Shown here: piece by piece, positions 16,889 through 24,789 of the stretch
How the letters are laid out: every line of letters starts with the position of its first letter
How positions within the stretch are numbered: position 1 is the stretch's first letter
Origin: Clostridia bacterium
Lineage (GTDB): Bacteria; Bacillota; Clostridia; Christensenellales; CAG-138
Reading direction: 5' to 3'
Length of the DNA: 43,526 bases
Assembly: GCA_017523925.1 (NCBI GenBank)
Contig: JAFWVQ010000001.1
Span: 1-43,526, forward strand
Notes under the pieces: model-generated
Told to the model about the DNA's origin: nothing
Seen by the model: only the letters and a program-made list of their open reading frames with translations
Databases searched by the model: none
Program-made: the position numbers and the translations under genes

Positions 16889-16934
16889 TAGGTCGCAGTC
16901 GGAATCAAGCGCACGATCCTGCTGAGCTGCAGGT
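16889..16934 (-). pseudogene. Degenerate 5' half of a tRNA-Arg-like gene
   Basis: On the minus strand ACCTGCAGCTCAGCAGGAT... closely follows the first part of the intact tRNA-Arg next door (ACCTGTAGCTCAGCTGGAT...), from the acceptor stem through the anticodon region (TTCCGAC versus CTCCGAC). About three quarters of 44 positions match. Similarity stops before the variable and T arms, so no functional tRNA can form. Confidence 0.5.
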
Positions 16935-17096
16935 TTATTCGGTTTTGCCTGCTTGCATGCGTGTGCCGCATTCGGTATGAGTCTGCGCCCTGTGAACGCT
17001 CCTCCGAGCAGGATCCCGGAAGCAGTTCGTTTTGGCAAAAGGCTCATAGACCATGCGCCGAACCGCCGCTCATGTGACCACGATCACAGCTATAGT

Positions 17097-17125
17097 ATTA
17101 TAACACAGAGAGCCGCCACAAGCAA
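17097..17125 (-). promoter_or_regulatory. Possible promoter reading toward tRNA-Arg
   Basis: On the minus strand TTGCTT, 17 bases and TATAAT. It is more than 200 bases upstream of tRNA-Arg, with the tRNA-like fragment in between, so the assignment is tentative. Confidence 0.35.
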
Positions 17126-18045
17126 CATGTATTATGTGCGCTTTGTGATGTAATCCGTCGATGCGGCGCGTTATATATTTTTACCCCCCTCACCCGCCGG
17201 CCGTTCGGATGCGCTGCGTCTGCGTTTCGGGCTGCTCAAATAGCGTTATCCTCCTGTCGCCTCAGGCAAATCAGCTGTGCAGCGCTGTATCGGTCGCGTG
17301 CTCAATCACAAGTCGCACGGCTTAACGCGGCTTGCAAAAATACGCTCGCGGAGGGAGTTGACGCTCCGAATGCAGGTTTCATTTTTGAAAATGGAATCGT
17401 GTGCCTATCCCGTTCAATATCGCCTCAAGCGATGCTGTCCGAATCGTCCACCGCACTCATCCGAGCAGAGTTTTCTAATGAACCGTGCTGTTTTTGCGAA
17501 GTATCCTCTTCGCGATCGCACGCGGCTTACATTGCTGCTTCACTAATAGCCGTCGATGCGAATTGCCGTAAATAGTTTCCCATCATTCCAATTGGTTCAG
17601 TGTATCCCGATTCATGCAAATAAGCATTATGCCGAACCCACTCAGATACAGTTTTCGGAGCCTCCCGTTCCGAGGTGCGATAAGTTTGAACGCCGTTCCA
17701 TTCGCGGGCATTCCCATATCCCCTGCCCTCCTCAAGGACGGCGCGTTTGATCTTTCCTTTTGATGGTTTTAGGCCGCCATGCTTCCCAAACGATTCTGCC
17801 TCACTACACTCCCAAATTCGCTTCCGCTTTAATACCCACCGCGAAGCTTACTCGGAAAACAGCGTCTTTTTGTTCGTTACTCTGCATATTTTCATGGTTC
17901 TCCATTCTCACTTCAAATTCTGCCGCATCCTTCCTCTCACGATAAATGCAGCTTCGTCTCAAGCAAACGGCAGTGTTCAGCTGCCTTGAGAGATTCCCGG
18001 ATCTACGGCATTTAATCATATATTGTATTCTTGCGTAAATGGGTA

Positions 18046-18074
18046 TTGACTTTTAAGCAAATCAGCGGTATAAT
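18046..18074 (+). promoter_or_regulatory. Promoter of tRNA-Leu
   Basis: TTGACT at 18046-18051, 17 bases, then TATAAT at 18069-18074, 19 bases before the mature tRNA-Leu 5' end. Confidence 0.8.
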
Positions 18075-18093
18075 ATCGTTCGCAATCTGAATT

Positions 18094-18176
18094 GCGGTCG
18101 TGGCGGAACAGGCAGACGCGTACGTTTGAGGGGCGTATGGGAGACCGTATGGGTTCAAGTCCCATCGACCGCACCA
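18094..18176 (+). tRNA. tRNA-Leu (anticodon GAG), CCA end encoded
   Basis: Class II tRNA of 83 bases. The acceptor stem GCGGTCG pairs with CGACCGC. The anticodon stem TACGT/GCGTA encloses loop TTGAGGG with anticodon GAG (codon CTC). A long variable arm (ATGGGAGACCGT) is followed by T-arm ATGGG-TTCAAGT-CCCAT. Discriminator A and CCA are encoded. Bases 18156-18176 (C56 to CCA) recur exactly at 18345-18365. Confidence 0.95.
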
Positions 18177-18218
18177 AATAAAGGACGGGATGTCATTGGC
18201 ATCCCGTCCTTTATTTGG
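18174..18218 (+). terminator. Terminator of tRNA-Leu
   Basis: Perfect 19-bp inverted repeat with a 7-base loop. The left arm begins within the tRNA CCA end (CCAAATAAAGGACGGGATG) and the right arm ends CTTTATTTGG. Confidence 0.85.
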
Positions 18219-18344
18219 TATTGTTGTTCGAAGGAACTTGAAGGGCGAAGCAAAACGATCCTGTGAATCGTTTTGCCGCCCCGGGTTTTTGCACGCCGAG
18301 CGGCGAAGCGAAGTGAGCGAGCAAGCGAGAGCAATATGCAAAAA
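18177..18344 (+). mobile_element. Small tRNA-Leu-linked structured module (putative non-autonomous integrative element)
   Basis: Between the two 21-nt tRNA-Leu copies lie: the terminator hairpin, the motif TGTTGTTCGAAG (18222-18243 region), a two-tier hairpin 18243-18281 (outer GGGCG/CGCCC, inner CAAAACGAT/ATCGTTTTG, loop CCTGTGA), and a long hairpin with arms GTTTTTGCA (18285-18293) and TGCAAAAAC (18337-18345). Its last base is the first base of the second tRNA copy. The parts and their order match the module behind tRNA-Arg, though most of the primary sequence differs. No ORF is present. Confidence 0.5.
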
Positions 18345-18365
18345 CAAGTCCCATCGACCGCACCA
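18345..18365 (+). repeat. Second copy of the tRNA-Leu 3' end (att-like direct repeat)
   Basis: Identical over 21 nt to 18156-18176, starting at T-loop position C56 and ending with CCA. It lies 56 bases before the CRISPR array, at the left edge of the accessory region, so it could also be an attachment site of a larger island. Confidence 0.8.
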
Positions 18366-18420
18366 TAGCGAGCATTGATAACGGATTTGGGATCGATACC
18401 GCATAAAAAGCGTTCAAGGG

Positions 18421-18719
18421 GTTTGATTACCCCATAGATTCACACTACTCTCAAACTAGCCGGAGAGTCTGACCGTTCCGTCAGCTGTTTGATTACCCCA
18501 TAGATTCACACTACTCTCAAACGCGAGCCGTGCATACGATCTCATCGCGTTTGTTTGATTACCCCATAGATTCACACTACTCTCAAACGTGCATCTTTGG
18601 GGCAGCGAGAGCGGCACGGTTTGATTACCCCATAGATTCACACTACTCTCAAACTAGATTGCAAGCAGCATCAAGCAGTAGTAGTTTGATTACCCCATAG
18701 ATTCACACTACTCTCAAAC
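18421..18719 (-). CRISPR. Type II-A CRISPR array, 5 repeats and 4 spacers
   Basis: Five identical 36-bp repeats at 18421-18456, 18487-18522, 18553-18588, 18619-18654 and 18684-18719, separated by spacers of 30, 30, 30 and 29 bp. On the transcribed (minus) strand each repeat starts GTTTGAGAGTAGTGTGAAT and ends GGGGTAATCAAAC, a repeat type found with type II systems of Clostridia. Orientation follows from the anti-repeat of the tracrRNA, the leader promoter at 18808-18836 and the strand of the cas genes. The first repeat is therefore 18684-18719, next to csn2. Spacer origins cannot be judged without a search. Confidence 0.97.
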
Positions 18720-18733
18720 CTCAAACCTCAAAT
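18713..18733 (-). repeat. Triplicated heptamer at the leader-repeat junction
   Basis: On the minus strand the leader ends ATTTGAG (18727-18733), GTTTGAG (18720-18726), and the first repeat begins GTTTGAG (18713-18719). ATTTGAG is one of the leader-end motifs reported to guide spacer insertion in type II-A systems. Confidence 0.6.
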
Positions 18734-18807
18734 CACGAATCAAAATTCGAATACGGCACTACGAACCGCTTGAAGCCGAGACCGATATGGGGCAACCTTC
18801 CCTTAAA

Positions 18808-18836
18808 ATTATACCGCAAACAAGGAGAAAAATCAA
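18808..18836 (-). promoter_or_regulatory. Pre-crRNA promoter in the CRISPR leader
   Basis: On the minus strand TTGATT at 18831-18836, a 17-base spacer and TATAAT at 18808-18813. It begins right after the csn2 stop codon and reads through the leader (18720-18807) into the array. Confidence 0.7.
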
Positions 18837-19502
18837 TCAAAACTCACACAGATCCCTGTCGATCGTCCATCTGCGCTCGTTTTCAAGGCGCGGACGGTCG
18901 CAGCCTTCGAGCAGCAGCAGGACGAGTTTTTTTGCGATCACATCTTTTGCAAACAATTCCATCTTTTGATCCGAAAAGAAGCTGCGCATATTCACTGCGA
19001 TGAACAGCCGCCTTCCACAAAGAGCGCGTATCAGCTCCATATACTCAAGCACAGCGCCGATCGGTTCGTCCGAGCGGCAGATAGCGGATACTCCCGCCGC
19101 TTTAAGCATGCTTCCGAAAGTCAGTTTGGAACATTCAACATCGCACGGGAGTTCGAGCGAAAGATCGGTTATGAATCTCTCGAACTGCCCTATAAGTTCG
19201 CTTGTTCTTAACCAATTTGTTTCGTTTGAAGCAAACGTTTCAAGCTCCGAAACGATCCTCGTTTGCATTGTTTTTGTATTGATTTCAAACGGAGCAAACT
19301 CGCGCAGCAACTCCGCATTCTTAGAAAGTGCGATCGGTTTATTATCGCGAGAAAGCACGGCCTGCCCGTCCTCCCCTCCAATTTGAAGTGCAATATCCGT
19401 CAGGAAAGCTCGAAAAAGATCTTGGTTTTCGATCACAAGTGATGCGACCGCACCATCCGATATTTCGATGATGGAATTGAACAACGGCGAAACAAGTTTC
19501 AT
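18837..19502 (-). CDS. csn2: Type II-A CRISPR adaptation protein Csn2
   Basis: Protein of 221 residues at the csn2 position of a cas9-cas1-cas2-csn2 operon. Csn2 forms a ring around DNA ends and takes part in spacer acquisition. Family features are the N-terminal MKLVSPLFNSIIEI, a helical middle, and the C-terminal block FIAVNMRSFFSDQKMELFAKD followed by KKLVLLLLEG and an ending IDRDLCEF. Its start codon overlaps the predicted cas2 stop (ATGA), so translation is coupled. Its presence assigns the locus to subtype II-A. Overall sequence is divergent and the call rests on position plus the C-terminal pattern. Confidence 0.88.
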   Translation of the reverse strand: MKLVSPLFNSIIEISDGAVASLVIENQDLFRAFLTDIALQIGGEDGQAVLSRDNKPIALSKNAELLREFAPFEINTKTMQTRIVSELETFASNETNWLRTSELIGQFERFITDLSLELPCDVECSKLTFGSMLKAAGVSAICRSDEPIGAVLEYMELIRALCGRRLFIAVNMRSFFSDQKMELFAKDVIAKKLVLLLLEGCDRPRLENERRWTIDRDLCEF

Positions 19503-19818
19503 AGTATCACCAGCCTTTCCGTGCTGTCCACCATTTCGGATGCGGCAGCGCCAACAAGATATTTCATTTCGGCGAACTGTTTTTCAGTAACAGTCAGCAC
19601 CTGCACCATGCCCTTTGGCGGACGTTCCCCTTCAATATTTCGACCACCGAAGCCTCAACACCCCTGTTGAGAACCATTCTGCAATAGACTGATTCCTGCA
19701 TCATGATAAAGCCGTTGTTGATAAGCAATTTTCGGAAATGCCGATAATTGCGCTTATCCTCCAAAGACTCCGTAGGAAGATCGAAGAATACAACTATTCG
19801 CATAAATCTAAAACTCAT
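19499..19818 (-). pseudogene. cas2: CRISPR-associated endonuclease Cas2, interrupted by one frameshift
   Basis: Cas2 dimerises between two Cas1 dimers in the spacer-integration complex. The first 66 residues are normal ([39 protein letters not shown]). After EILKGNV the frame runs into an early stop. Adding one base to the GG at 19620-19621 (CC on the coding strand) gives the continuation [16 protein letters not shown] and so on to STERLVIL, ending at 19499. The restored protein has 106 residues, the usual size, and its stop forms an ATGA overlap with csn2. All conserved residues are intact, which points to a recent mutation or a read error. The start overlaps cas1 by 11 bases. Confidence 0.9.
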
Positions 19819-20683
19819 ATTTGCAAAACTTTATCAGAGATACATCGGCGTCGTTCAGCGCGGAAAACACGCTTCGCACATACAGTTTTATGCCGTTAAG
19901 CAGCGTTTGACGCGTTCCGTCAATCCTCACCTCGTCGCTTAACATTCCAAGCATTTTGTGCTTCTGTTCGGTTTCAAAAGCAGTTGGTTTTTCGTAATAG
20001 ACCATTCCGTCTACAAAAGGCCTGATAGGCTCCATCAGATCGCAAGCCAAATTAAAGGCGTTGAAGGCATTATCATGATGAATGCCGAGTTGATTCAGAT
20101 AGCCTCCCGCGGTGATCTCCCGGCTGCAAATGGAAAGAATCAGGCTATAGCCGTAATTAAGCGCCGCGTTTATCGGACACTCAAGGCTTCTGGTAAATTC
20201 CATGCCGAACAGAGCGTTGAAATATACCTTAGCTGCATGGCCCTCGCGGTTGGTCGTATCACCGAATTCAAGCTCGCGTATGTACTGGCGCAGCAGATAG
20301 GTTTCGCGCTGTTTGTCCAGTTTTTCAAGGAAATCAGCCTGTTTCCCAATTTTTTCGGCTATGATCTCCGTCCAAACCGCATTCTTAACGTCGTCACTCC
20401 ACGACATCTGCATCTTGATCTTGCGCGATGAATCATGGCTGCCCGCATACGGAACGAGCTCGGCGCAAGGATTTCGCTTTTCATCGCAGAATATCACCTT
20501 GACCTTTCTCGCGATCAGCTCCGACAACAGGTATTCCGTTAGTGAGACAGCCGTGTTCTCGATTACAAGCACGGCTATCTCGTCTAAAAACACGCGTTTT
20601 GTATTCTCTCCGCGCACGACCATGCAGCCGAGATTATAGTCCAGCTTGCAGCATGATGAAATTACGACCGTTCTCCAGCTCAT
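19808..20683 (-). CDS. cas1: CRISPR-associated endonuclease Cas1 (type II)
   Basis: Integrase of the Cas1-Cas2 adaptation complex, which inserts new spacers at the leader end of the array. Length 291 residues, typical of type II. The N-terminal beta domain (about 1-85) has [19 protein letters not shown]. In the C-terminal helical domain the predicted metal-binding triad is E147 ([16 protein letters not shown]), H202 or H203 ([15 protein letters not shown]) and E218 ([12 protein letters not shown]). The start codon overlaps the cas9 stop by ATGA, and the 3' end overlaps cas2, so cas9, cas1, cas2 and csn2 form one tightly coupled operon. Confidence 0.97.
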   Translation of the reverse strand: MSWRTVVISSCCKLDYNLGCMVVRGENTKRVFLDEIAVLVIENTAVSLTEYLLSELIARKVKVIFCDEKRNPCAELVPYAGSHDSSRKIKMQMSWSDDVKNAVWTEIIAEKIGKQADFLEKLDKQRETYLLRQYIRELEFGDTTNREGHAAKVYFNALFGMEFTRSLECPINAALNYGYSLILSICSREITAGGYLNQLGIHHDNAFNAFNLACDLMEPIRPFVDGMVYYEKPTAFETEQKHKMLGMLSDEVRIDGTRQTLLNGIKLYVRSVFSALNDADVSLIKFCKYEF

Positions 20684-23600
20684 ACAAGCTCCAGGAGATT
20701 CTTCGAACGCTTTTCAAACAGGCCCGCAGGCGATTGATCGATTATGACAGCGCTATCATATTTTTTCTTCCAGTTGGAAAGAGTTGAGCTGAGAGTGAGC
20801 ACCCCTGCTTTTTCTACGCCGCCTATAAGCTTTAGATTGCAGCCTCCTGCTCGACCGGTTTTCAAAAGCGCAACGATTTGCAGCAACAGCTCCGTTTGCT
20901 CCTCAATAGACAGCTTTTCAAAGACGGCACGTCCCTTCTCAAGTACGCTTATCTGGCTGTCCAATATCTTATTGAACGGTTTGCCGGTCAGCTTAGCAAA
21001 GTAAGCATCGTACAGCTCAAGATTGCGCTCAGCCGAGATCTCATCGTATGCTTCGTCTATCATAGCCGCAGGCGTTTTCTTTTTTCTCTCTGAAAACTTT
21101 TCAAGCCTTTTAATGTATGTTTCCAACCTCGAATCGATGCTTATGTTGGTGTTAAGCGTCATTCCCAACGCCTTTCCGCCGGTTGATTTTCCGGTTATGC
21201 ACACCCTGCAGCCATCGAGTTCGATAACGGTATTGATCTTGATCGGTCTCATACCGAGAGGGAAGGAGATTTCACTAACCGCCTTGTTGCTGATCGAGCA
21301 GACCGTTTGTCTGCTGTATGCAATGGCAAATTCGGGATCCGCGAGGTATCTATCCTTATGCATAAGCTCGATCGGGATAAACATAGCGTCCTTCTTTTTG
21401 CCGGTATGGAACACAACGAGCATAAAGAATGCCGCAGTAGTTTTATTGTACCCGCCGTATTTTGCGGGATCAATCCCTGCTTTTCTCGGCACAAGCCCTG
21501 CCCTTGCGCGAAGCGGCATCTGATCGAAAAGCCCGCCTTTTCTCGTAAAAGCATACCTTGTGAAGCGGATCGCATTCTTTCCGATGATCTTTCTAACGAA
21601 CGCGATTGATTCACCGCCGTTCCATACAAGCCTGCCGTTTACGGTCACCGGCTTTTCAAACAGCTTCTTCGGCTGCGCGTTGTATTTTTCCTGCACGCTG
21701 AACCACGCCTTATTGAATCGCTCATGGTAGACGTTGCCAACAACGATATTCAGATAAGCATCCTTTGCATGATGCAGATCGTTCACGCTGCGAGTTTTCA
21801 GCATTCCGAACTCACTTCTGAATTCGGAAACCAATCCCGCTTTAACATATACTATCTCCGTATCAGGGTACAGTTCTTTGAGCAGTTGCGCGGCGGCTTT
21901 GGTCGATTGCCGTGTTTCAACGAGCTGACGGTTTATAAAGCCGAGCTTCTCATCATCGGTAAAAGCCTTGGCTCGCGTCAGTCTGTGGTACTTTTCGTCG
22001 GTGATAAGCCCTGCCTTATGAAGCGCCTCCCAATGTGCGCGCACCTGCGGATCCAACCGGAACTTCGATGGGATCGGATACTCATCGCCCTTATCGGAAT
22101 TCGCTTCGGACAGCACAAGTACCTTGTTGCTCAGGATACTGTCGTCTTTTACAAAGCACTGCGGATAGATATGATCCACATTGTAAGTGCCGTCCTTAAG
22201 CCGCGTAACATCTATGCGTTTGCCGGTATACATGCATCTGCCGAGCTGCATATAGTACAGGAACAGGCTCTCGCTCCGAAGCCGCTGATCGCATTCAGCG
22301 CCCATTGCCTCAAGCTGTTTTGAAAGCTCCGCTGTGTCCTCCTTGCAGAATGCGTACAGTCTGCGGATCTGATCCGCTCTCGATTCGGTCCGCTTATTCT
22401 TCTGCTCCTCCGATGCACCTCTTGCCATTTCAATAAATATCTTGTCCGGATCTTTTCCGCAGGCCTTGCGTATTTCTTTAACCAGCTCAATCAATCTGAT
22501 TATCGGGCGTTTTACGGCATTGGATATGTACATATTGTCAAGCCGAGCCGACAGATTCTTCCCGCCGCCGTCGTGCGCCGTGTTGCTTTTCTCTATCGTA
22601 TCGGAAAAAGTGTATCTGTCCGATAGAACCTGCATCAGATTATCATTTGTTTCCCAAAGATAATGGATAACCGTATGCACTTCTCCTGTTCCGTCCGCAA
22701 TACGGCACCCCTCAAGACCGTTCAGCAATTCTTTTGAAAGCCGCCCGAAATCGGAATACTTGAGCGAAGCGATGTAACGCCTTTCCTCCGCAGGCAGCGT
22801 AGGAAATTCCGTATCCACCCATTTTTTGAAGCGCCTGTTATCCTCGGTATAGGTGCGGCGTTCTATAATGCGCTCCACGTCATCTTCGTTAAGCACTCCG
22901 CCGGCGAGCAGCCTTGCAAAATCATGGTAGGACCTTAGCGACGATTTGACCGTGACATCAATTCCTTCAAGAGTATCGCCTCGACGCATTTCGCCGCCCG
23001 AAATCAAGGCTTCCTCGATATGCTTTGCTGAAACCTTTTTCCTTTTCATAAACAGCTCTCGATAGAGCCGCTGTTTGCATTCAACCGATATCGGTTCGCC
23101 GTTGATGCGGATATTGTTTATCTCATTGAGTACGGTGAATCTGCTATACAGCAAAGACCATTTTGGCAGAACGGATGCGCTTGCGAGATATGTGCATCGG
23201 TTCGTCATACGGTCTATAAATGCTTGTTCGCTTGCATCGTAATCGACCAGCTTTTCAATGTTCCACGGATAGATCCTGCCCTCCGATCTGCGAACTATCC
23301 AAGCATGACTGTTCCCATTATTCGGACCCGTAAGCGGACCAACAAAATATGGGATGCGGAAGGTGAAAACCGATTCTAGCTTTTCTTTGGCCGTGATGCC
23401 GTTTTCATCCTTTTCATTTAAGAACGGGAGATAGGCGGATGCGTTTTTCAGTATCCGCTTGAGCTCATAATAATAGAGCTGGTACGGAATTATCCTGTTG
23501 TCGGAATCGACCTGTTTCGGCAGGAAAGTTCGTGTTTCAAGCCGTTCGATAATGCTCTGCTTGATGCTTCCATCTGCTTCATCGCAGCTCGCATCCTTGA

Positions 23601-24753
23601 TCTGCTTCTTCAGATAATCTGAAAAAGCGTCTTTTCCAACCTTGGATACTTTGTCGGTTTCAATACTGCCTGCTGATTTAAGATTCTTAACATACGCAGT
23701 ATAGTTCGGTATTTTCGGATCGTATTCGCGAAAGATCTCCCTGTATCTTCCCGGAAGATACTTTCTCACAAAGCGCTTGATCTGCGCAAGATCCCGCGTA
23801 TGTTGCTCGTACACATCAACCTTGCCCTCCGATATCGTCCTTTTTCCTCTGCGCGCATCAACGAGTATCGCCCAATCGAACATAGCCTTTAGTTTCAGTA
23901 TCAATTGAGAATCGTCCTCATTGAGCACAGCAAAAACCTCCGAAGCGAGCATATCTTCATCGGTGTCCAATGCAAACGACGCGATTTCCGAGTATGCCTC
24001 ATTATTGAAAAGCTCCGCAGCCTTTACCTTGCCGCCGCACAGAAGCCGGATCAACGTTGCTCTATTGTACAGTGCATTTTCATCATCCTTGGGCTTTTTG
24101 CCTCCAAAGAGCAGCTCAAAAAATGCTTTTTCCTTGGCGGTTACGCCCTTTTTGCGTTTCAGAACATCAGAAAAGGATTCGGCATCACATTCCCATGGTG
24201 AAGAATCATAATAGGTATTGATGAATTCAACAAAACCGTCATAAATGCTGTTGAACTCAAACAATTTTTCAATATTATCCGGGCTGACATCACTCAAAAA
24301 ATGGCCTCTGTGTGCCATAAGCCAAGCACATGCCCAAAAAACGAGTCTCGCATCGTGCGGGGAATCGTCCTGCATCAGCTCAACGATAAGATGATGAATT
24401 GTAGGATATTTCCGGTTGTAGTCCGTTCCGTCAAGTGCAAACCCGATATCCGAAGCATCCTCTCTAAAGAGCGCGCTCTCGCGTCTTTTTATAAAAAAAC
24501 GCGGATCGAGTTTTGCTATCTCCTTGGCAAACAACTCTTCTGTAAGTGCGACTCTCTGCTGAACTCTATCCAGTCTGCGCCTTGCAGTACGATAGCCACG
24601 CCTCTCTGCGCTCGGTTTCGCGGATTCAAAAACAGTAACACCAAGCATAGGTTCGCCCTTGAATTTTATCGGTCTGTATTCCCCGTCGGTAACGGCATAG
24701 CCGATAGAATCCGTGCCGGCATCAATACCAACAAATATTTTTCGATTTTCCAT
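20680..24753 (-). CDS. cas9: CRISPR-associated RNA-guided endonuclease Cas9 (type II-A)
   Basis: Effector nuclease of 1357 residues, near the size of other large II-A Cas9 proteins. Visible parts: RuvC-I GIDAGTDSIGYAV with D11; Arg-rich bridge helix ERRGYRTARRRLDRVQQRV (about 50-70); a long REC lobe; RuvC-II IFIEMAR with E775; HNH motif YNVDHIYPQ with H861; RuvC-III DLHHAKDAYLNIV with H995 and D998; and a C-terminal PAM-interacting region of about 260 residues. All catalytic residues are present, so the nuclease should be active. The start follows AGGGGGAT on the coding strand. The tracrRNA promoter overlaps this ribosome site and reads away from cas9. PAM preference cannot be read from the sequence. 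Confidence 0.98.
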   Translation of the reverse strand: MENRKIFVGIDAGTDSIGYAVTDGEYRPIKFKGEPMLGVTVFESAKPSAERRGYRTARRRLDRVQQRVALTEELFAKEIAKLDPRFFIKRRESALFREDASDIGFALDGTDYNRKYPTIHHLIVELMQDDSPHDARLVFWACAWLMAHRGHFLSDVSPDNIEKLFEFNSIYDGFVEFINTYYDSSPWECDAESFSDVLKRKKGVTAKEKAFFELLFGGKKPKDDENALYNRATLIRLLCGGKVKAAELFNNEAYSEIASFALDTDEDMLASEVFAVLNEDDSQLILKLKAMFDWAILVDARRGKRTISEGKVDVYEQHTRDLAQIKRFVRKYLPGRYREIFREYDPKIPNYTAYVKNLKSAGSIETDKVSKVGKDAFSDYLKKQIKDASCDEADGSIKQSIIERLETRTFLPKQVDSDNRIIPYQLYYYELKRILKNASAYLPFLNEKDENGITAKEKLESVFTFRIPYFVGPLTGPNNGNSHAWIVRRSEGRIYPWNIEKLVDYDASEQAFIDRMTNRCTYLASASVLPKWSLLYSRFTVLNEINNIRINGEPISVECKQRLYRELFMKRKKVSAKHIEEALISGGEMRRGDTLEGIDVTVKSSLRSYHDFARLLAGGVLNEDDVERIIERRTYTEDNRRFKKWVDTEFPTLPAEERRYIASLKYSDFGRLSKELLNGLEGCRIADGTGEVHTVIHYLWETNDNLMQVLSDRYTFSDTIEKSNTAHDGGGKNLSARLDNMYISNAVKRPIIRLIELVKEIRKACGKDPDKIFIEMARGASEEQKNKRTESRADQIRRLYAFCKEDTAELSKQLEAMGAECDQRLRSESLFLYYMQLGRCMYTGKRIDVTRLKDGTYNVDHIYPQCFVKDDSILSNKVLVLSEANSDKGDEYPIPSKFRLDPQVRAHWEALHKAGLITDEKYHRLTRAKAFTDDEKLGFINRQLVETRQSTKAAAQLLKELYPDTEIVYVKAGLVSEFRSEFGMLKTRSVNDLHHAKDAYLNIVVGNVYHERFNKAWFSVQEKYNAQPKKLFEKPVTVNGRLVWNGGESIAFVRKIIGKNAIRFTRYAFTRKGGLFDQMPLRARAGLVPRKAGIDPAKYGGYNKTTAAFFMLVVFHTGKKKDAMFIPIELMHKDRYLADPEFAIAYSRQTVCSISNKAVSEISFPLGMRPIKINTVIELDGCRVCITGKSTGGKALGMTLNTNISIDSRLETYIKRLEKFSERKKKTPAAMIDEAYDEISAERNLELYDAYFAKLTGKPFNKILDSQISVLEKGRAVFEKLSIEEQTELLLQIVALLKTGRAGGCNLKLIGGVEKAGVLTLSSTLSNWKKKYDSAVIIDQSPAGLFEKRSKNLLELV

Positions 24754-24754
24754 A

Positions 24755-24784
24755 TTGACAATCCCCCTGTTGTTGTGTTATATT
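24755..24784 (+). promoter_or_regulatory. tracrRNA promoter overlapping the cas9 translation start region
   Basis: Plus-strand TTGACA at 24755-24760, an 18-base spacer and TATATT at 24779-24784. The -35 box lies one base from the cas9 start codon, and the spacer covers the cas9 ribosome site on the other strand. Confidence 0.75.
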
Positions 24785-24789
24785 TTCAT

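Larger units (their letters stand above)
16876..18045. other. Long region without recognisable genes
   Basis: About 1.2 kb between the two tRNA genes. It contains a tRNA-Arg-like fragment at 16889-16934 and a possible promoter at 17097-17125 (both minus). Short open frames occur on both strands but none has a ribosome site, family motifs or coding character. From about 17130 to 18045 I see nothing assignable. It may be an old, decayed insertion region. Confidence 0.5.

Noticed and set aside
17277..17990. Several short ORFs between the two tRNA genes
   Set aside because: No ribosome sites, no motifs, and frames on both strands overlap without preference.
18012..18404. ORF crossing the tRNA-Leu gene and its module
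   Set aside because: It is produced by the tRNA sequence and its duplicated end; there is no coding evidence.
18456..18641. Small ORF with NLWGNQT repeats
   Set aside because: It is a translation of the CRISPR repeats, not a gene.
19808..20683. Type II-C assignment because of the small operon
   Set aside because: A Csn2-like gene follows cas2 and the array lies downstream of it with its own leader promoter, as in type II-A.
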